A stretch of 64,000 nt of DNA from Kribbella monticola (GCF_003261635.1 NZ_QFXK01000031.1:310001-374000), one strand, 5' to 3'. Positions 7,569-16,609 are shown, counted from the first letter of the stretch. A program made the numbers and translations. The notes: generated by a model from the sequence alone, not told the origin.

Positions 7569-9827
7569 ATGGTCGACATCGAACACCCGAAGAAGAAGGC
7601 CGCCGGCGTACCGGCGGTGCTGTCGTCGTTCAAGTTCGGCTTCCGCGAGATGGGGCCGACCCGGACCGGCAAGGTCTTCTTGAAGATGAACCAGGACGGC
7701 GGTTTCGACTGCCCGTCGTGTGCCTGGCCCGACCCGGACCACAAGCGCAAGCACGCGGCCGAGTTCTGCGAGAACGGGGCCAAGGCGGTCGCCTGGGAGG
7801 CGACCCGCAAACGGGTACCGCGCGCTTTCTTCGCGGAGCACTCGATCGACCAGCTGAACCAGATCTCGGAGTACGAACTGGGCAAGCTCGGCCGGATCAC
7901 CGAGCCGATGCTGCTGCGGGCCGGCGCCACGCACTACGAGCCGGTCGGCTGGGAGGAAGCGTTCCAGGTCGTCGCCCGGCACCTGAAGGCGCTCGTCGAC
8001 CCCAACGACGCCGTCTTCTACACCTCCGGCCGGACCAGCAACGAGGCCGCGTTCCTCTACCAGCTCTTCGTCCGCGCCTACGGCACGAACAACCTGCCCG
8101 ACTGCTCCAACATGTGCCACGAATCATCCGGTACTGCGCTGTCGCGGGTGATCGGCAGCGGAAAAGGTGCGGTCACGCTCGAGATGCTCGAAGAGGCCGA
8201 ACTGATCGTCGTGGTCGGCCAGAACCCCGGCACGAACGCACCCCGGATGCTCAGTCATCTGGAGATCGCCAAGAAGCGCGGCGCCGACATCGTCTCGGTC
8301 AACCCGTTGCCCGAGCCCGGCCTGATGAACTTCAAGAATCCGCAGCGCCCGTCCGGCTGGGTCGGCAAGGGCACCGAGCTGGCGGACCAGCACCTGCAGA
8401 TCCGGATCGGTGGCGACCAGGCGTTGTTCCTTGCCGTCGGCCACTTGTTGCTGCAGGCCGAGGCGGCTGCGCCGGGAACCGTGCTGGACAAGGCGTTCAT
8501 CGACTCGCACACGAGTGGGTACGAGGTGTACGCCAAGCACAACGCGGAGCTGGACTGGGCAGCGGTCGAGCTCGCGACCGGGCTGAGGCGGGCCGAGATC
8601 GAGGAGTTCACGCAGCGGTTCATCAAGTCGAAGGCGACCGTGATCTGCTGGGCGATGGGGCTGACGCAGCACCGCGAGGCCGTTGCCACCATCACCGAAA
8701 TCGTCAATGTCCTGCTGTTGCAGGGGAATATCGGCAAGCCTGGTGCCGGGCCGTGTCCGGTGCGTGGTCACTCGAATGTCCAGGGCGACCGGAGCATGGG
8801 GATCTGGGAGAAGATGCCCGACGCGTTCCTGGATCGGCTCGACAAGGAGTTCGCCTTCACCGCGCCGCGCGAGCACGGGGTCGACGCTGCGGCGACGGTG
8901 CAGCGGCTGCGCGACGGCGCCGTACGGGTGTTCTTCTCGATGGGTGGCAACTTCGCGATGGCGACACCGGATACCGAGGTTGTGCACAAGGGGTTGCGGG
9001 AGTGCGACCTGACGGTTCAGGTGTCGACCAAGCTGAACCGGTCGCATACGGTCACCGGGCGCGAGGCGCTGATCCTGCCGACGTTGGGGCGGACCGATCA
9101 CGATCACACGCCCAACGGGCCGCAGTCGGTGACGGTGGAGGATTCTCAAGGCGCGGTGCATCTGTCCACCGGCAATCTGACGCCGCCGGCACCTGAGTTG
9201 AAGTCGGAGATCGGGATCGTCTGTGGGTTGGCGGCGCTCGTCGTACCGGAGGTCGGGCAGATTCCATGGGCCGACTTCGCCGACGACTACAGCTTGATCC
9301 GGCACCGGATCGGGCGGGTCTGTGACGGGTACGAGAACTTCGAGGAGCGGTTGCGGGCCAACGAAGGAGGCTTCCTGCTGGCGCATGCCGCGCGGGACAA
9401 GCGTGAGTTCAAGACGTCCGATGCGAAGGCGCAGTTCAGTGCGAACGAGTTGTCCTGGTTGCCGACAGAGCCGGGACGGCTACTGCTGCAGACGATGCGG
9501 AGTCACGATCAGTTCAACACCACGATCTACGGTCTGCAGGATCGCTATCGCGGGGTGGACGGCACGCGCCAGGTGGTGTTCGTGAACCCTGACGACTTGA
9601 AGGCGCTTGGGTTGAAGGATGGTCAGCGGGTCGACATCGTGAGTGAGTTCAAGGGCGTCGAGCGGAGGGCGGCGGGGTACCGGCTGGTCTCGTTCCCGAC
9701 GGCACGTGGATGTGTGGCGGCGTACTACCCGGAGACGAATGTCCTGATGGCAGCCGACGACGTCGCCAAGGGCAGCAACACCCCAGTTGCCAAGGGTTTG
9801 ACGGTTCGTCTGGAACCCGTCACCTGA
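7569..9827 (+). CDS. FdhF/YdeP-family molybdopterin oxidoreductase
   Basis: Cytoplasmic bis-MGD molybdoenzyme of 752 residues related to the alpha chain of formate dehydrogenase, in the YdeP branch. Visible: N-terminal CPSCAWPDP motif (a reduced cysteine set instead of the classical 4Fe-4S binding site), NMCHESSG in the active-site region where FdhF has selenocysteine or cysteine, GQNPGTNAPRM cofactor-binding stretch, and the C-terminal molydopterin-dinucleotide domain (about 630-750). The substrate of actinobacterial members is not known; E. coli YdeP is linked to acid resistance. Monocistronic, divergent from the hydroxybutyrate genes across 146 bp. Confidence 0.88.
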   Translation: MVDIEHPKKKAAGVPAVLSSFKFGFREMGPTRTGKVFLKMNQDGGFDCPSCAWPDPDHKRKHAAEFCENGAKAVAWEATRKRVPRAFFAEHSIDQLNQISEYELGKLGRITEPMLLRAGATHYEPVGWEEAFQVVARHLKALVDPNDAVFYTSGRTSNEAAFLYQLFVRAYGTNNLPDCSNMCHESSGTALSRVIGSGKGAVTLEMLEEAELIVVVGQNPGTNAPRMLSHLEIAKKRGADIVSVNPLPEPGLMNFKNPQRPSGWVGKGTELADQHLQIRIGGDQALFLAVGHLLLQAEAAAPGTVLDKAFIDSHTSGYEVYAKHNAELDWAAVELATGLRRAEIEEFTQRFIKSKATVICWAMGLTQHREAVATITEIVNVLLLQGNIGKPGAGPCPVRGHSNVQGDRSMGIWEKMPDAFLDRLDKEFAFTAPREHGVDAAATVQRLRDGAVRVFFSMGGNFAMATPDTEVVHKGLRECDLTVQVSTKLNRSHTVTGREALILPTLGRTDHDHTPNGPQSVTVEDSQGAVHLSTGNLTPPAPELKSEIGIVCGLAALVVPEVGQIPWADFADDYSLIRHRIGRVCDGYENFEERLRANEGGFLLAHAARDKREFKTSDAKAQFSANELSWLPTEPGRLLLQTMRSHDQFNTTIYGLQDRYRGVDGTRQVVFVNPDDLKALGLKDGQRVDIVSEFKGVERRAAGYRLVSFPTARGCVAAYYPETNVLMAADDVAKGSNTPVAKGLTVRLEPVT

Positions 9828-9895
9828 CGGATCGGCCGGAGGAACCGGGTCAGGCTGGGGCCGGGTCGGGCTGGGGCCGGTCGGCTCAGACGACG

Positions 9896-9932
9896 AGGCG
9901 CCCCGTCGCGGGAGTTCCGCGGCGGGGCGCCT
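9896..9932. terminator. Bidirectional hairpin terminator
   Basis: Arms 9896-9911 and 9917-9932 pair over 16 bp with one mismatch and a 5-nt loop, between the convergent molybdoenzyme and MMPL genes. Confidence 0.75.
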
Positions 9933-9952
9933 TCGTAGTACGGGCTGGAGGG

Positions 9953-12142
9953 TCAGCCGACCGGGGTGAGCTCACGCTCCTCTTCGGGGGTGGTGGTGGG
10001 GGCGGCGTGCTTGGGGTGCTTGCCGCGCAGCCACTTGGGGGCCCACCAGTTGGCGTCGCCGAGGAGGGTCATGATGCTCGGCAGGACGACCGCCCGGATG
10101 ATGGTCGCGTCGATCAGGATCGCGACCGCCAGGCCGACACCCAACTGCTTCATGTCCAGGGTGCTCAGGGTGGCGAAGACCGCGAACACTCCGATCATGA
10201 CCGCCGCCGCGCTCGTCACCACACCGGCCGAACCGGTGATGCCTTCGGCAACGGCCTGCTTGGTCGGCACGCCACGCAGTACGGCTTCACGGATCCGGCT
10301 CACCACGAACACGTGGTAGTCCATCGACAGCCCGAACAGCACCACGAAGAGGAACAGTGGCAGCCAGGACACGACCGCTCCGTTCGACTTGAAGTCGAGG
10401 ATGCCCTCGGCCCAGTGGTTCTGGAAGACCGCGGTGACCACGCCGTACGCCGCGCCGGCGCTCAGCAGGTTCAGCAGGATCGCGGTGACCGCGACCACCA
10501 CGGACCGGAACGTCACCATCATCACGATCATCGTCAGCAGCAGGACGAACCCGATTACCAGCGGCAGCTTGGCCCGGGTGTGGGCCGCGTAGTCGACGTC
10601 GGCAGCTACGAACCCACCGACGGCGTACTCCACGCCCGGCACCTTGCCGACCGTCTCCGGCATGAGTTCCTTGCGCAGCTTGGTCAGCGAGTCACGCGCC
10701 TGCTGGCTACCACCCTCGTACGGCGTTGCCACCTCGAGCGTGGTCACAGTGCCGTCCTTGGAGACCCGCGGCTCCTCCAGCCCGTCCTGTGCGAACAGGC
10801 TGTCGGACTGGGTCCGCTTGACCAGGTCGGCCAGCGCAGCCTTCACTGCCGGCCGCTGGTTGGCAGGAGCCCGTACTGCGACCTCGTGGCTGGTGCCCGT
10901 GCTGGGGAAGGCCGCAGTGAGCCGGTCGTACGCCTTCATCACCGCGGTGTCGCGCGGCAGGTCTTCGGTGCCCGGGAACTTCAGCGTCATCCCCAGTGCG
11001 GGCGACGCGACGGCCAGCAGCGCGGTGACAGCGACCAGCAGCGTGGCAACCGGGTGCTTCAGAGCCGGCTTCAGCATGGTGGGCCAGAAGCGGGGCTTGG
11101 TCTTGTTCGCCGTCAGACGCCACAGCAGCGGGATGCGCGGGCGATCGACCCAACGACCGAGCTTGGCCAGTACTGCGGGGAGCACGGTCAGCGAGCCGAC
11201 GACAGCCACGGCGACGACCAGGATCGAGCCGACCGCGAAGGAGGAGAAGACCGCGTCACGAGCGAGGAACAGGCCGGCCATCGAGATGATCACCGCAGTA
11301 CCGGACACCACGACTGCGTGACCGGAGGTGGCCGCTGCGATCTCGACCGCGTCGACGTGGCCACGGCCCTTGGCGCGTTCCTCGCGTTCGCGGCGGAGGT
11401 AGAAGAGCGAGTAGTCGACGCCTACCGCCATACCGATCAGCAGGATGACGCTGTTCACCGCGTCGACTGCTGGGACAAGTTGTGAAGCGGCTGCGGAGAG
11501 CCCGATCGCGGCGGCTACCGCGGACAGCGCCAGCACCAACGGCACCGAGGCCGCGATCAGTGCGCCGAACGCGACCAGCAGGATCGCCAGCGTCACCGGC
11601 AAGCTGAACATCTCGGCCCGTTTGAAGTCCTTCCCGAGCGTCTCGTTCAGTGCCTTGTCGATCGACTCGCCGCCGACCTCCTCGACCCGCAGGTTCGGGT
11701 TCTCCTGCTGGATCTTCGCGGTGGTGTCGAGCAGCGGCTGGACCCGGTCGTCGGAATCGCCGTCCTTCAGGGTGACCCTGACGATCAGCGCTTGCTTGTT
11801 CGGGGACAGCATCGGCTTGGCGACGTCGGCGACTCCCCCGAGTGCCCGCATCCGCTGGGTCACGACGCCGGCGACCTTGTCCGCCTCGGCCTTGTCGAGC
11901 TGGCCGGACGGCGCCGTGATCAGCACACTCTCGATGTCCGGATCGTCGAAGTTGCCGGACTTCACGATGTTGTCGGCCCGGGTCACCTCGCCGATGTCAC
12001 CCTCGTTGTCCGACTGCTTCGTGCCCGTCACCGAGCCGAGCGCGAAGCACGCGATCACGACGGCGACCCACATCGCGATCGCCCGCCACGGATGGGTGGC
12101 GCTCCAGCGTGCCGCCCGCACCGTGATCTGTCCCCTGGCCAT
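9953..12142 (-). CDS. MMPL/RND-family transporter
   Basis: Inner-membrane exporter of 729 residues with two repeats, each having one N-terminal helix, a large periplasmic-side loop and a five-helix block (about 190-370 and 520-720). The helix with GMAVGVDYSLFYLRRERE and its counterpart LFGLSMDYHVFVVSRIRE are the paired MMPL signatures whose Asp-Tyr residues relay protons. Family members export lipids, siderophores or hydrophobic toxins; nothing nearby reveals the cargo. ATG at 12142 follows AGGGGCAGGA; the ORF stays open 321 bp further upstream, but that part is repeat-rich non-coding DNA. Confidence 0.9.
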   Translation of the reverse strand: MARGQITVRAARWSATHPWRAIAMWVAVVIACFALGSVTGTKQSDNEGDIGEVTRADNIVKSGNFDDPDIESVLITAPSGQLDKAEADKVAGVVTQRMRALGGVADVAKPMLSPNKQALIVRVTLKDGDSDDRVQPLLDTTAKIQQENPNLRVEEVGGESIDKALNETLGKDFKRAEMFSLPVTLAILLVAFGALIAASVPLVLALSAVAAAIGLSAAASQLVPAVDAVNSVILLIGMAVGVDYSLFYLRREREERAKGRGHVDAVEIAAATSGHAVVVSGTAVIISMAGLFLARDAVFSSFAVGSILVVAVAVVGSLTVLPAVLAKLGRWVDRPRIPLLWRLTANKTKPRFWPTMLKPALKHPVATLLVAVTALLAVASPALGMTLKFPGTEDLPRDTAVMKAYDRLTAAFPSTGTSHEVAVRAPANQRPAVKAALADLVKRTQSDSLFAQDGLEEPRVSKDGTVTTLEVATPYEGGSQQARDSLTKLRKELMPETVGKVPGVEYAVGGFVAADVDYAAHTRAKLPLVIGFVLLLTMIVMMVTFRSVVVAVTAILLNLLSAGAAYGVVTAVFQNHWAEGILDFKSNGAVVSWLPLFLFVVLFGLSMDYHVFVVSRIREAVLRGVPTKQAVAEGITGSAGVVTSAAAVMIGVFAVFATLSTLDMKQLGVGLAVAILIDATIIRAVVLPSIMTLLGDANWWAPKWLRGKHPKHAAPTTTPEEERELTPVG

Positions 12143-12879
12143 GGTTCCTGCCCCTCCGCGCCGCCTCTGGCGCACACCCTCCAGTCCGGCCCGACGCCGC
12201 ACTGACTCACGGGTCTCAGCCTGTTGGACACCACGGTGTCCCCACCATGCAGGAAGCCACCGACTCCACCCTGGTGCCAGCCCCACCCCACCCTCGGGGT
12301 GAACGTGGATGCACCCTTGGGGTCCCGCCGACGCGACCCCTGGCGTCGCCGCTCCCCACCCCTCAGCTACGGGCTTCTGCGTCGCCCTCCCCACCCGTCC
12401 GCTACGGGCTTCTGCGTCGCCCTCCCCGCCGTGTCGCTCAGGGTCGCGGTTTGGTGGGACCAACGGTCGCGGGGTTGTGGAGCCCGAATCCGGCGCGCTC
12501 CGTGCGGGTCACCCGCCCAGGTCGGGCAGGCCCTCCCAGCCCACTCCGGACCTCCCAGCCCACTCCGGACGCACCATCGATCCGATCCGCACCCGTTCGG
12601 CCGCTCCTGAGCCCATCGACCTCCAGTGCCCAGCCGCTTCACCCCGGCGCTCCCCGGGGGCGAACCCACACTTTCGACCGCCAACCCCTCATCCGGTGGG
12701 CTGGCGCACGGCATACAGCACGCCAACCCACACTTTGGACCGCCGACCCCTCAGATGGTGGGTTCGCCCCCGGCGGGGTGCAGATGGCGATCGGTGGTGG
12801 GGTGCCAGCGACGCGGGATGCCGGCGACGGCAACAGTCGCGTGGGCGGGAGCCGCTCGCCGGAGTCGCATCGGCCGGGC
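12143..12879. repeat. Repeat-rich 737-bp intergenic region
   Basis: No convincing gene. Contents from left to right: a copy related to the dispersed repeat at 53.8 kb (about 12330-12428) containing two 27-nt direct repeats at 12366-12392 and 12401-12427; a 19-bp exact tandem duplication at 12532-12550 and 12551-12569; and two adjacent 52-bp hairpin units at 12656-12707 and 12721-12773 that share the core ACCCACACTTT...GACCGCC and are flanked by inverted GGGGGCGAACCCAC/GTGGGTTCGCCCCC. Open frames in all directions reflect high GC only. Confidence 0.6.
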
Positions 12880-13416
12880 TCAGAAGTCGTCGAGGGTGAG
12901 GTTGGCGGCGGCTGAGACGCCCTCGAGGTAGCCCTCGGCGCGTTCGGACTTGGGGAAGCGGTGGACGAGGGTCCAGAAGGCGGTGTTGTGGGAGGGCTCG
13001 ATCAGGTGGGCGAGTTCGTGAACGAGGACGTAGTCGACGACCCAGGCGGGCATCGACTGCAATCGGTCACTCAGACGGATCGAGCGGTCGCTCGGAGTAC
13101 AGGATCCCCATCGTCTGTTTTGGTTCGAAACCCAGCGGACGGACGCAGGTTCGGGCACCTCTGGGAGGTGGCGACACGCGAGTTCGTGTGCTCTGGCCAA
13201 CAATTTTTCGTCCGACACGCGGGATCGGCTGCGCTGCTTCTCGAGGCGCTGGAGCATGGTTTCGACCCAGCGCGCCTCCTCGGCGGCGGACAGCCGGTCG
13301 GGCATCAGGACGACCACCCGCTCGCCGTCGCGATAGGCGCTCACGGTGCGCTTGCGGCGCTTGCTGCGACGGATGTCCACATACGGCGGGATCGAGCGCG
13401 GTGGAGACTCGGCCAT
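12880..13416 (-). CDS. YgjP-like M48-type metallopeptidase
   Basis: Soluble gluzincin of 178 residues with the YgjP/WLM architecture: N-terminal beta segment, NRRWGSCTPSDRSIRLSDRL, then HELAH at residues 133-137 (His133, Glu134, His137) and the third zinc ligand His143 in PSHNTAFW. No signal peptide or membrane helix. Natural substrates are unknown for the family; some relatives accompany restriction or DNA-repair genes. Its upstream side (13417-13928) carries the DnaA-box cluster. Confidence 0.85.
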   Translation of the reverse strand: MAESPPRSIPPYVDIRRSKRRKRTVSAYRDGERVVVLMPDRLSAAEEARWVETMLQRLEKQRSRSRVSDEKLLARAHELACRHLPEVPEPASVRWVSNQNRRWGSCTPSDRSIRLSDRLQSMPAWVVDYVLVHELAHLIEPSHNTAFWTLVHRFPKSERAEGYLEGVSAAANLTLDDF

Positions 13417-13928
13417 GGGTCAGACGCTACCGCACCGAATCTTCCAACTTTCTTCTGTCCACACCCTGTGAATTGACGTTTCCGCAGGTCAGGTGGCTTT
13501 CGGCGGCGGGCGCGACCAAGTTTGTTCACATCCTGTTCCCCCGTTCGTCCACAGCGTCGAACGGCGCGCCCCACAGCTTGCACACAGGTTTATCCACAGG
13601 GGTGGACAACCTGGGCTTGCCACCGGGACGCGGGCCTGGCAGCGTCTGTGCCAGCAGGCTCCCGGACCGCCTCCGGGGCCGCTCGGAGGGGAAGCCGAGT
13701 GGTTCCGAAGGCGGACAACCGGGAGCCTGTTCAGTGTCACGACGAATCCCGGAAATGGTTTTCCAAGCGGCACGCGGACCGGGAGTTGCGCTTGAGCGGC
13801 TCCCAGCCTGCCGTAGGGTGAATCCCGACTGGGCCGAACGGCCTACGGCAGGACGGTCTGCCGTTAGCATCCACGACGGCCAGGGGTTATGTGCCCCGGC
13901 TGGTATTCAGAGCAAGGAGAGGGCCCTC
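13417..13928. other. Intergenic region with DnaA-box cluster
   Basis: 512 bp between divergent genes. The left half holds several DnaA-box-like 9-mers (see separate entry); the right half (13610-13910) shows nothing I recognise beyond presumed promoter sequence for the zinc-ribbon gene. Confidence 0.5.
13455..13609. promoter_or_regulatory. Cluster of DnaA-box-like sequences
   Basis: One perfect consensus box TTATCCACA at 13590-13598. Near matches (one or two mismatches to TTGTCCACA): CTGTCCACA 13455-13463, TTGTTCACA 13522-13530, TCGTCCACA 13545-13553, TTGCACACA 13578-13586, and TTGTCCACC on the minus strand at 13601-13609. No dnaA, dnaN or rpmH gene is near, so this is not an ordinary oriC; a DnaA-titration or DnaA-regulated promoter region is more likely. 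Confidence 0.6.
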
Positions 13929-14087
13929 ATGGCAGAGACCTGGAGCGGCGAGTTCTACTGCGTCAAGTGCAAGGCCAAGCGCACCGCCGACGGCGAGGTC
14001 AAGGTCAACGACAAGGGCACGCGCATGGCCAAGGCCAAGTGCCCCGAGTGCGGTACGAACCTGAACCGGATCCTCGGCAAGGCCTGA
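13929..14087 (+). CDS. DUF5679-type small zinc-ribbon protein
   Basis: 52-residue protein with two cysteine pairs, CVKC near residue 11 and CPEC near residue 38, flanking a short beta-hairpin with many lysines; this is the DUF5679 pattern and predicts one bound zinc. AAGGAGAGGG precedes the ATG. Function is unknown. A stable hairpin terminator follows at once, so it is monocistronic and probably well expressed. Confidence 0.85.
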   Translation: MAETWSGEFYCVKCKAKRTADGEVKVNDKGTRMAKAKCPECGTNLNRILGKA

Positions 14088-14101
14088 CGCACCAAGTCGT
14101 A

Positions 14102-14137
14102 GGGGCGGCGGTGGACCTTCGGGTCCACCACCGCCCC
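14102..14137 (+). terminator. Strong hairpin terminator with TTCG loop
   Basis: Arms 14102-14117 and 14122-14137 pair over 16 bp with one mismatch around a TTCG tetraloop, 14 bp after the DUF5679 stop codon. Confidence 0.8.
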
Positions 14138-14190
14138 TCCGTCGTTCCACCCGGTACGACGGACCGCCGGCTGGGGTCGGCGCGGCGACG

Positions 14191-14268
14191 CCGGCCCGCG
14201 TCCCGGCGTACGAGATGGAAGTGGTACCGGCCCGCGTCGGGGTACGAGATGTAGTTGGTACCGGCGCG
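14191..14268 (+). repeat. Imperfect 34-36-bp tandem repeat
   Basis: Copies begin at 14191, 14227 and (partial) 14261, each starting CCGGC(C/G)CG and containing GTACGAGATG. They lie just upstream of the ABC1 kinase gene, in its likely promoter. Confidence 0.6.
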
Positions 14269-14317
14269 TGGGTGGGGTGGCGAGGGTGCGGCTTGGGTGA
14301 CCGGACAGAATGGGGGC

Positions 14318-15631
14318 GTGTCCGACCTCCCCCGCAAGGCGCTCAGCCGTACTGCGAAGCTGGCCAGCCTGCCGTTAGGTGCCGCCGGGCGCGCGACCGT
14401 CGGCCTGGGCAAGCGGATCGGCGGTGCTCCCGCCGAGGCCGTGATGGCCGAGTTCCAGCGTCGTACCGCGGATCAGCTGTTCTCCGTCCTGGGTGAGCTC
14501 AAGGGCGGCGCGATGAAGTTCGGGCAGATGCTGAGCATGATGGAATCGGCGATGCCCGAGGAGCTCGCGGCGCCGTACCGGGCGACCCTGACGAAGCTCC
14601 AGGATTCCGCTCCGCCGATGCCGGCCTCGACCGTGCACACGATCCTGTCGCGCGAGCTGGGCAAGCGCTGGCGGGACCGGTTCGAGGAGTTCGACGACCT
14701 GCCCGCGGCGGCAGCGTCGATCGGCCAGGTCCATCGGGGCATCCTCAAGGACGGCCGCGAGGTCGCGATCAAGCTGCAGTACCCGGGTGCCGCTGAGGCG
14801 TTGCGCGCCGACCTGCGCCAGCTCGGCCGGTTCGCGCGGACCTTCGGCTCGCTGTTCCCCGGTCTCGACATGAAGCCGCTGGTCGCCGAACTCCAGGAAC
14901 GCATCGGCGAGGAGCTCGACTACGACCGTGAGGCGCAGGCCCAGCAGCAGTACGCCGATGCCTTCAAGGACCACGACGAGTTCGTCGTCCCGCGCGTCAT
15001 CAAGCACTCCCCCACCGTCATCGTGTCGGAGTGGATCGAGGGCACGCCGCTGTCGAAGGTGATCGCCGACGGCACGAAGGAGGAGCGGGACGAGATCGGG
15101 CTGAAGTACGTCCGGTTCATGTTCAGCGGTCCGCGGTACGCCGGTCTGCTGCACTCCGACCCGCATCCGGGCAACTTCCGCGTGATGCCCGACGGCCGCC
15201 TCGGAGTCGTCGACTTCGGGCTCTGCGCGCGACTCCCGGACGGCCTGCCGCCCGCGATCGGCCGGCTGCTGCGGATCTCGCTGGAGGGCGACGGGGCCGC
15301 GGTCCTCGCCGGATTGCGCGCGGAGGGGTTCATCAAGCCGCGGATGGACATCGATCCGGACCAGTTGATGGAGTACCTGGCACCCTTCGCCGAACCGGCG
15401 CGGGACGAGACGTTCCAGTTCAGCCGGGCCTGGATGCGCGCGCAGGCGAACCGGACGAGCGACTTCCGCTCCCCCAACGCGACCCTGGGCCTCAAGATCA
15501 ACCTGCCACCGTCGTACCTGCTCATCCACCGCGTCTGGATCGGCGGCATCGCGGTGCTGTCCCAATTGGACACCGAAGCCCCGTTCCGCTCGGTCCTCCA
15601 GGAACTCCTCCCCGGCTTCGCAGACGACTAG
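14318..15631 (+). CDS. ABC1/UbiB-family atypical protein kinase-like protein
   Basis: 437-residue ABC1 (AarF/UbiB/ADCK) protein. Family marks seen: KxGQ motif in GAMKFGQMLS, alanine-rich nucleotide loop AAAASIGQVH, catalytic-type Lys in VAIKLQYPG, Glu in the helix ERIGEELDYDREA, HSDPHPGNF and the metal-binding VVDFGLCARL. Eukaryotic and E. coli members support quinone synthesis; in actinobacteria the target is unclear. GTG at 14318 is preferred over an in-frame ATG at 14255 that lies inside tandem repeats. In M. tuberculosis the homologue sits beside whiB7 and uvrD2, as it does here. Confidence 0.88.
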   Translation: MSDLPRKALSRTAKLASLPLGAAGRATVGLGKRIGGAPAEAVMAEFQRRTADQLFSVLGELKGGAMKFGQMLSMMESAMPEELAAPYRATLTKLQDSAPPMPASTVHTILSRELGKRWRDRFEEFDDLPAAAASIGQVHRGILKDGREVAIKLQYPGAAEALRADLRQLGRFARTFGSLFPGLDMKPLVAELQERIGEELDYDREAQAQQQYADAFKDHDEFVVPRVIKHSPTVIVSEWIEGTPLSKVIADGTKEERDEIGLKYVRFMFSGPRYAGLLHSDPHPGNFRVMPDGRLGVVDFGLCARLPDGLPPAIGRLLRISLEGDGAAVLAGLRAEGFIKPRMDIDPDQLMEYLAPFAEPARDETFQFSRAWMRAQANRTSDFRSPNATLGLKINLPPSYLLIHRVWIGGIAVLSQLDTEAPFRSVLQELLPGFADD

Positions 15632-15643
15632 CCCGTACGCCGT

Positions 15644-15693
15644 TCCGCGGCACCCCGGTTCACGCCGGTCCGCGGCACCCCGGTTCACGCCGG
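15644..15693. repeat. Perfect 25-bp tandem duplication
   Basis: 15644-15668 is repeated without change at 15669-15693, directly after the ABC1 gene. Each unit ends in CACGCCGG. No coding role. Confidence 0.8.
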
Positions 15694-15769
15694 GCGAGGC
15701 ATGTCGTACTCGGCCTCATCACCACCCGCCGAGCCGGCGCCTCGGTCCGCCGCACGGGTCGACCCGTGC

Positions 15770-15937
15770 TCACCACCAGGCGCTGTCGAGCTTTCCCTCG
15801 ATGCTGCGGACGTTCTCGCGGGCGCACTGGTCGCAGTACAGGAGCTTGCGGCCGTTCTCGAGCGAGGTCATCCAGGTGATCGGCGCCTCTTCGGATTCGG
15901 CCTGCCGGCCGCAGAGGGAGCACGTTGCGTTGGGCAT
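15770..15937 (-). CDS. Small four-cysteine zinc-binding protein
   Basis: 55-residue protein with CSLC near the N-terminus and CDQC in its second half, separated by about 30 residues including ITWMTSLENGRKLLY; one treble-clef or ribbon-type zinc site is expected. Such small proteins are frequent in actinobacteria and have no assigned function. ATG at 15937 puts CSLC at residue 6; an upstream in-frame start at 15955 is less natural. Divergent from the Nudix gene with a gap of only 32 bp, so the two promoters must overlap. Confidence 0.72.
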   Translation of the reverse strand: MPNATCSLCGRQAESEEAPITWMTSLENGRKLLYCDQCARENVRSIEGKLDSAWW

Positions 15938-15969
15938 GCTTCCAGTATCGAACAATTAGGCTCCGGCGT

Positions 15970-16509
15970 ATGCGTTGGCTGGTGCACGGTGAGGAAGTGG
16001 TGTGGAGCAGTCGGTGGTTGCGGGTCTGCCGTCTGGACGTCGAGCAGCCGGACGGCCGGCGCGTCGCCTACGACGCAGTACGGCTGAGTGATGTCGCTGC
16101 GGCTGTCGTCACGGATGCAGAGCAGCGGGTGCTACTGCTGTGGCGGCACCGGTTCCTGACCGATACCTGGGCGTGGGAGCTGCCGATGGGGATCGTGGAG
16201 CTGGGTGAGGCGCCGAGCGATGCGGCGGCGCGGGAGGTCGAGGAGGAGACCGGGTGGCGGCCGGGGGCGCTCACCGCCTTGATTCGCTCCGAGCCAGGCG
16301 CGGGGATCATCGACTCGACGCATCACGTCTTCCGGGCGACGAGCGCGTCGTACGTCGGGGAGCCGGTCGAGCGGAACGAATCGGACCGGATCGAGTGGGT
16401 TCCGCTGGCCGACATACCGGGAATGATCGCGCGCCAGGAAATCGTCAGCGGAATCACCTTGGTGGGTCTGCAACAGGTGCTGCTGACCGAACTGCTCGCG
16501 AAGGCGTGA
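15970..16509 (+). CDS. Nudix hydrolase
   Basis: 179-residue Nudix enzyme, cutting a nucleoside diphosphate linked to a moiety X. The Nudix box is complete (G-x5-E-x7-REVEEETGW) in the region about 75-97, following ELPMGIVELGEAP. The N-terminal half resembles ADP-ribose pyrophosphatase-like members. ATG at 15970 is chosen; the ORF is open to 15925 but the extra part overlaps the divergent small zinc protein. A strong hairpin follows at 16610. Confidence 0.85.
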   Translation: MRWLVHGEEVVWSSRWLRVCRLDVEQPDGRRVAYDAVRLSDVAAAVVTDAEQRVLLLWRHRFLTDTWAWELPMGIVELGEAPSDAAAREVEEETGWRPGALTALIRSEPGAGIIDSTHHVFRATSASYVGEPVERNESDRIEWVPLADIPGMIARQEIVSGITLVGLQQVLLTELLAKA

Positions 16510-16609
16510 CTCCGCTCGACCTCAGGGTTGGGTCGGCCAGGGAGATCACCTCCCTGTGGCTGGGCCTGCAGGACGACACGGCGTACCGGCGTACCGGCGT
16601 GGACGTGCC

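Noticed and set aside
9710..11485. Plus-strand ORF of about 590 codons opposite the MMPL gene
   Set aside because: Arg/Gln/His-rich shadow composition; the MMPL reading has membrane helices and family motifs.
12143..12879. A gene in the repeat-rich gap or an N-terminal extension of the MMPL protein
   Set aside because: Frames are open only because of GC content; product is Pro/Arg/Gly low complexity and the good ribosome-binding site is at 12142.
13455..13609. Chromosomal origin oriC
   Set aside because: DnaA boxes are present, but dnaA, dnaN, rpmH and an AT-rich unwinding region are absent.
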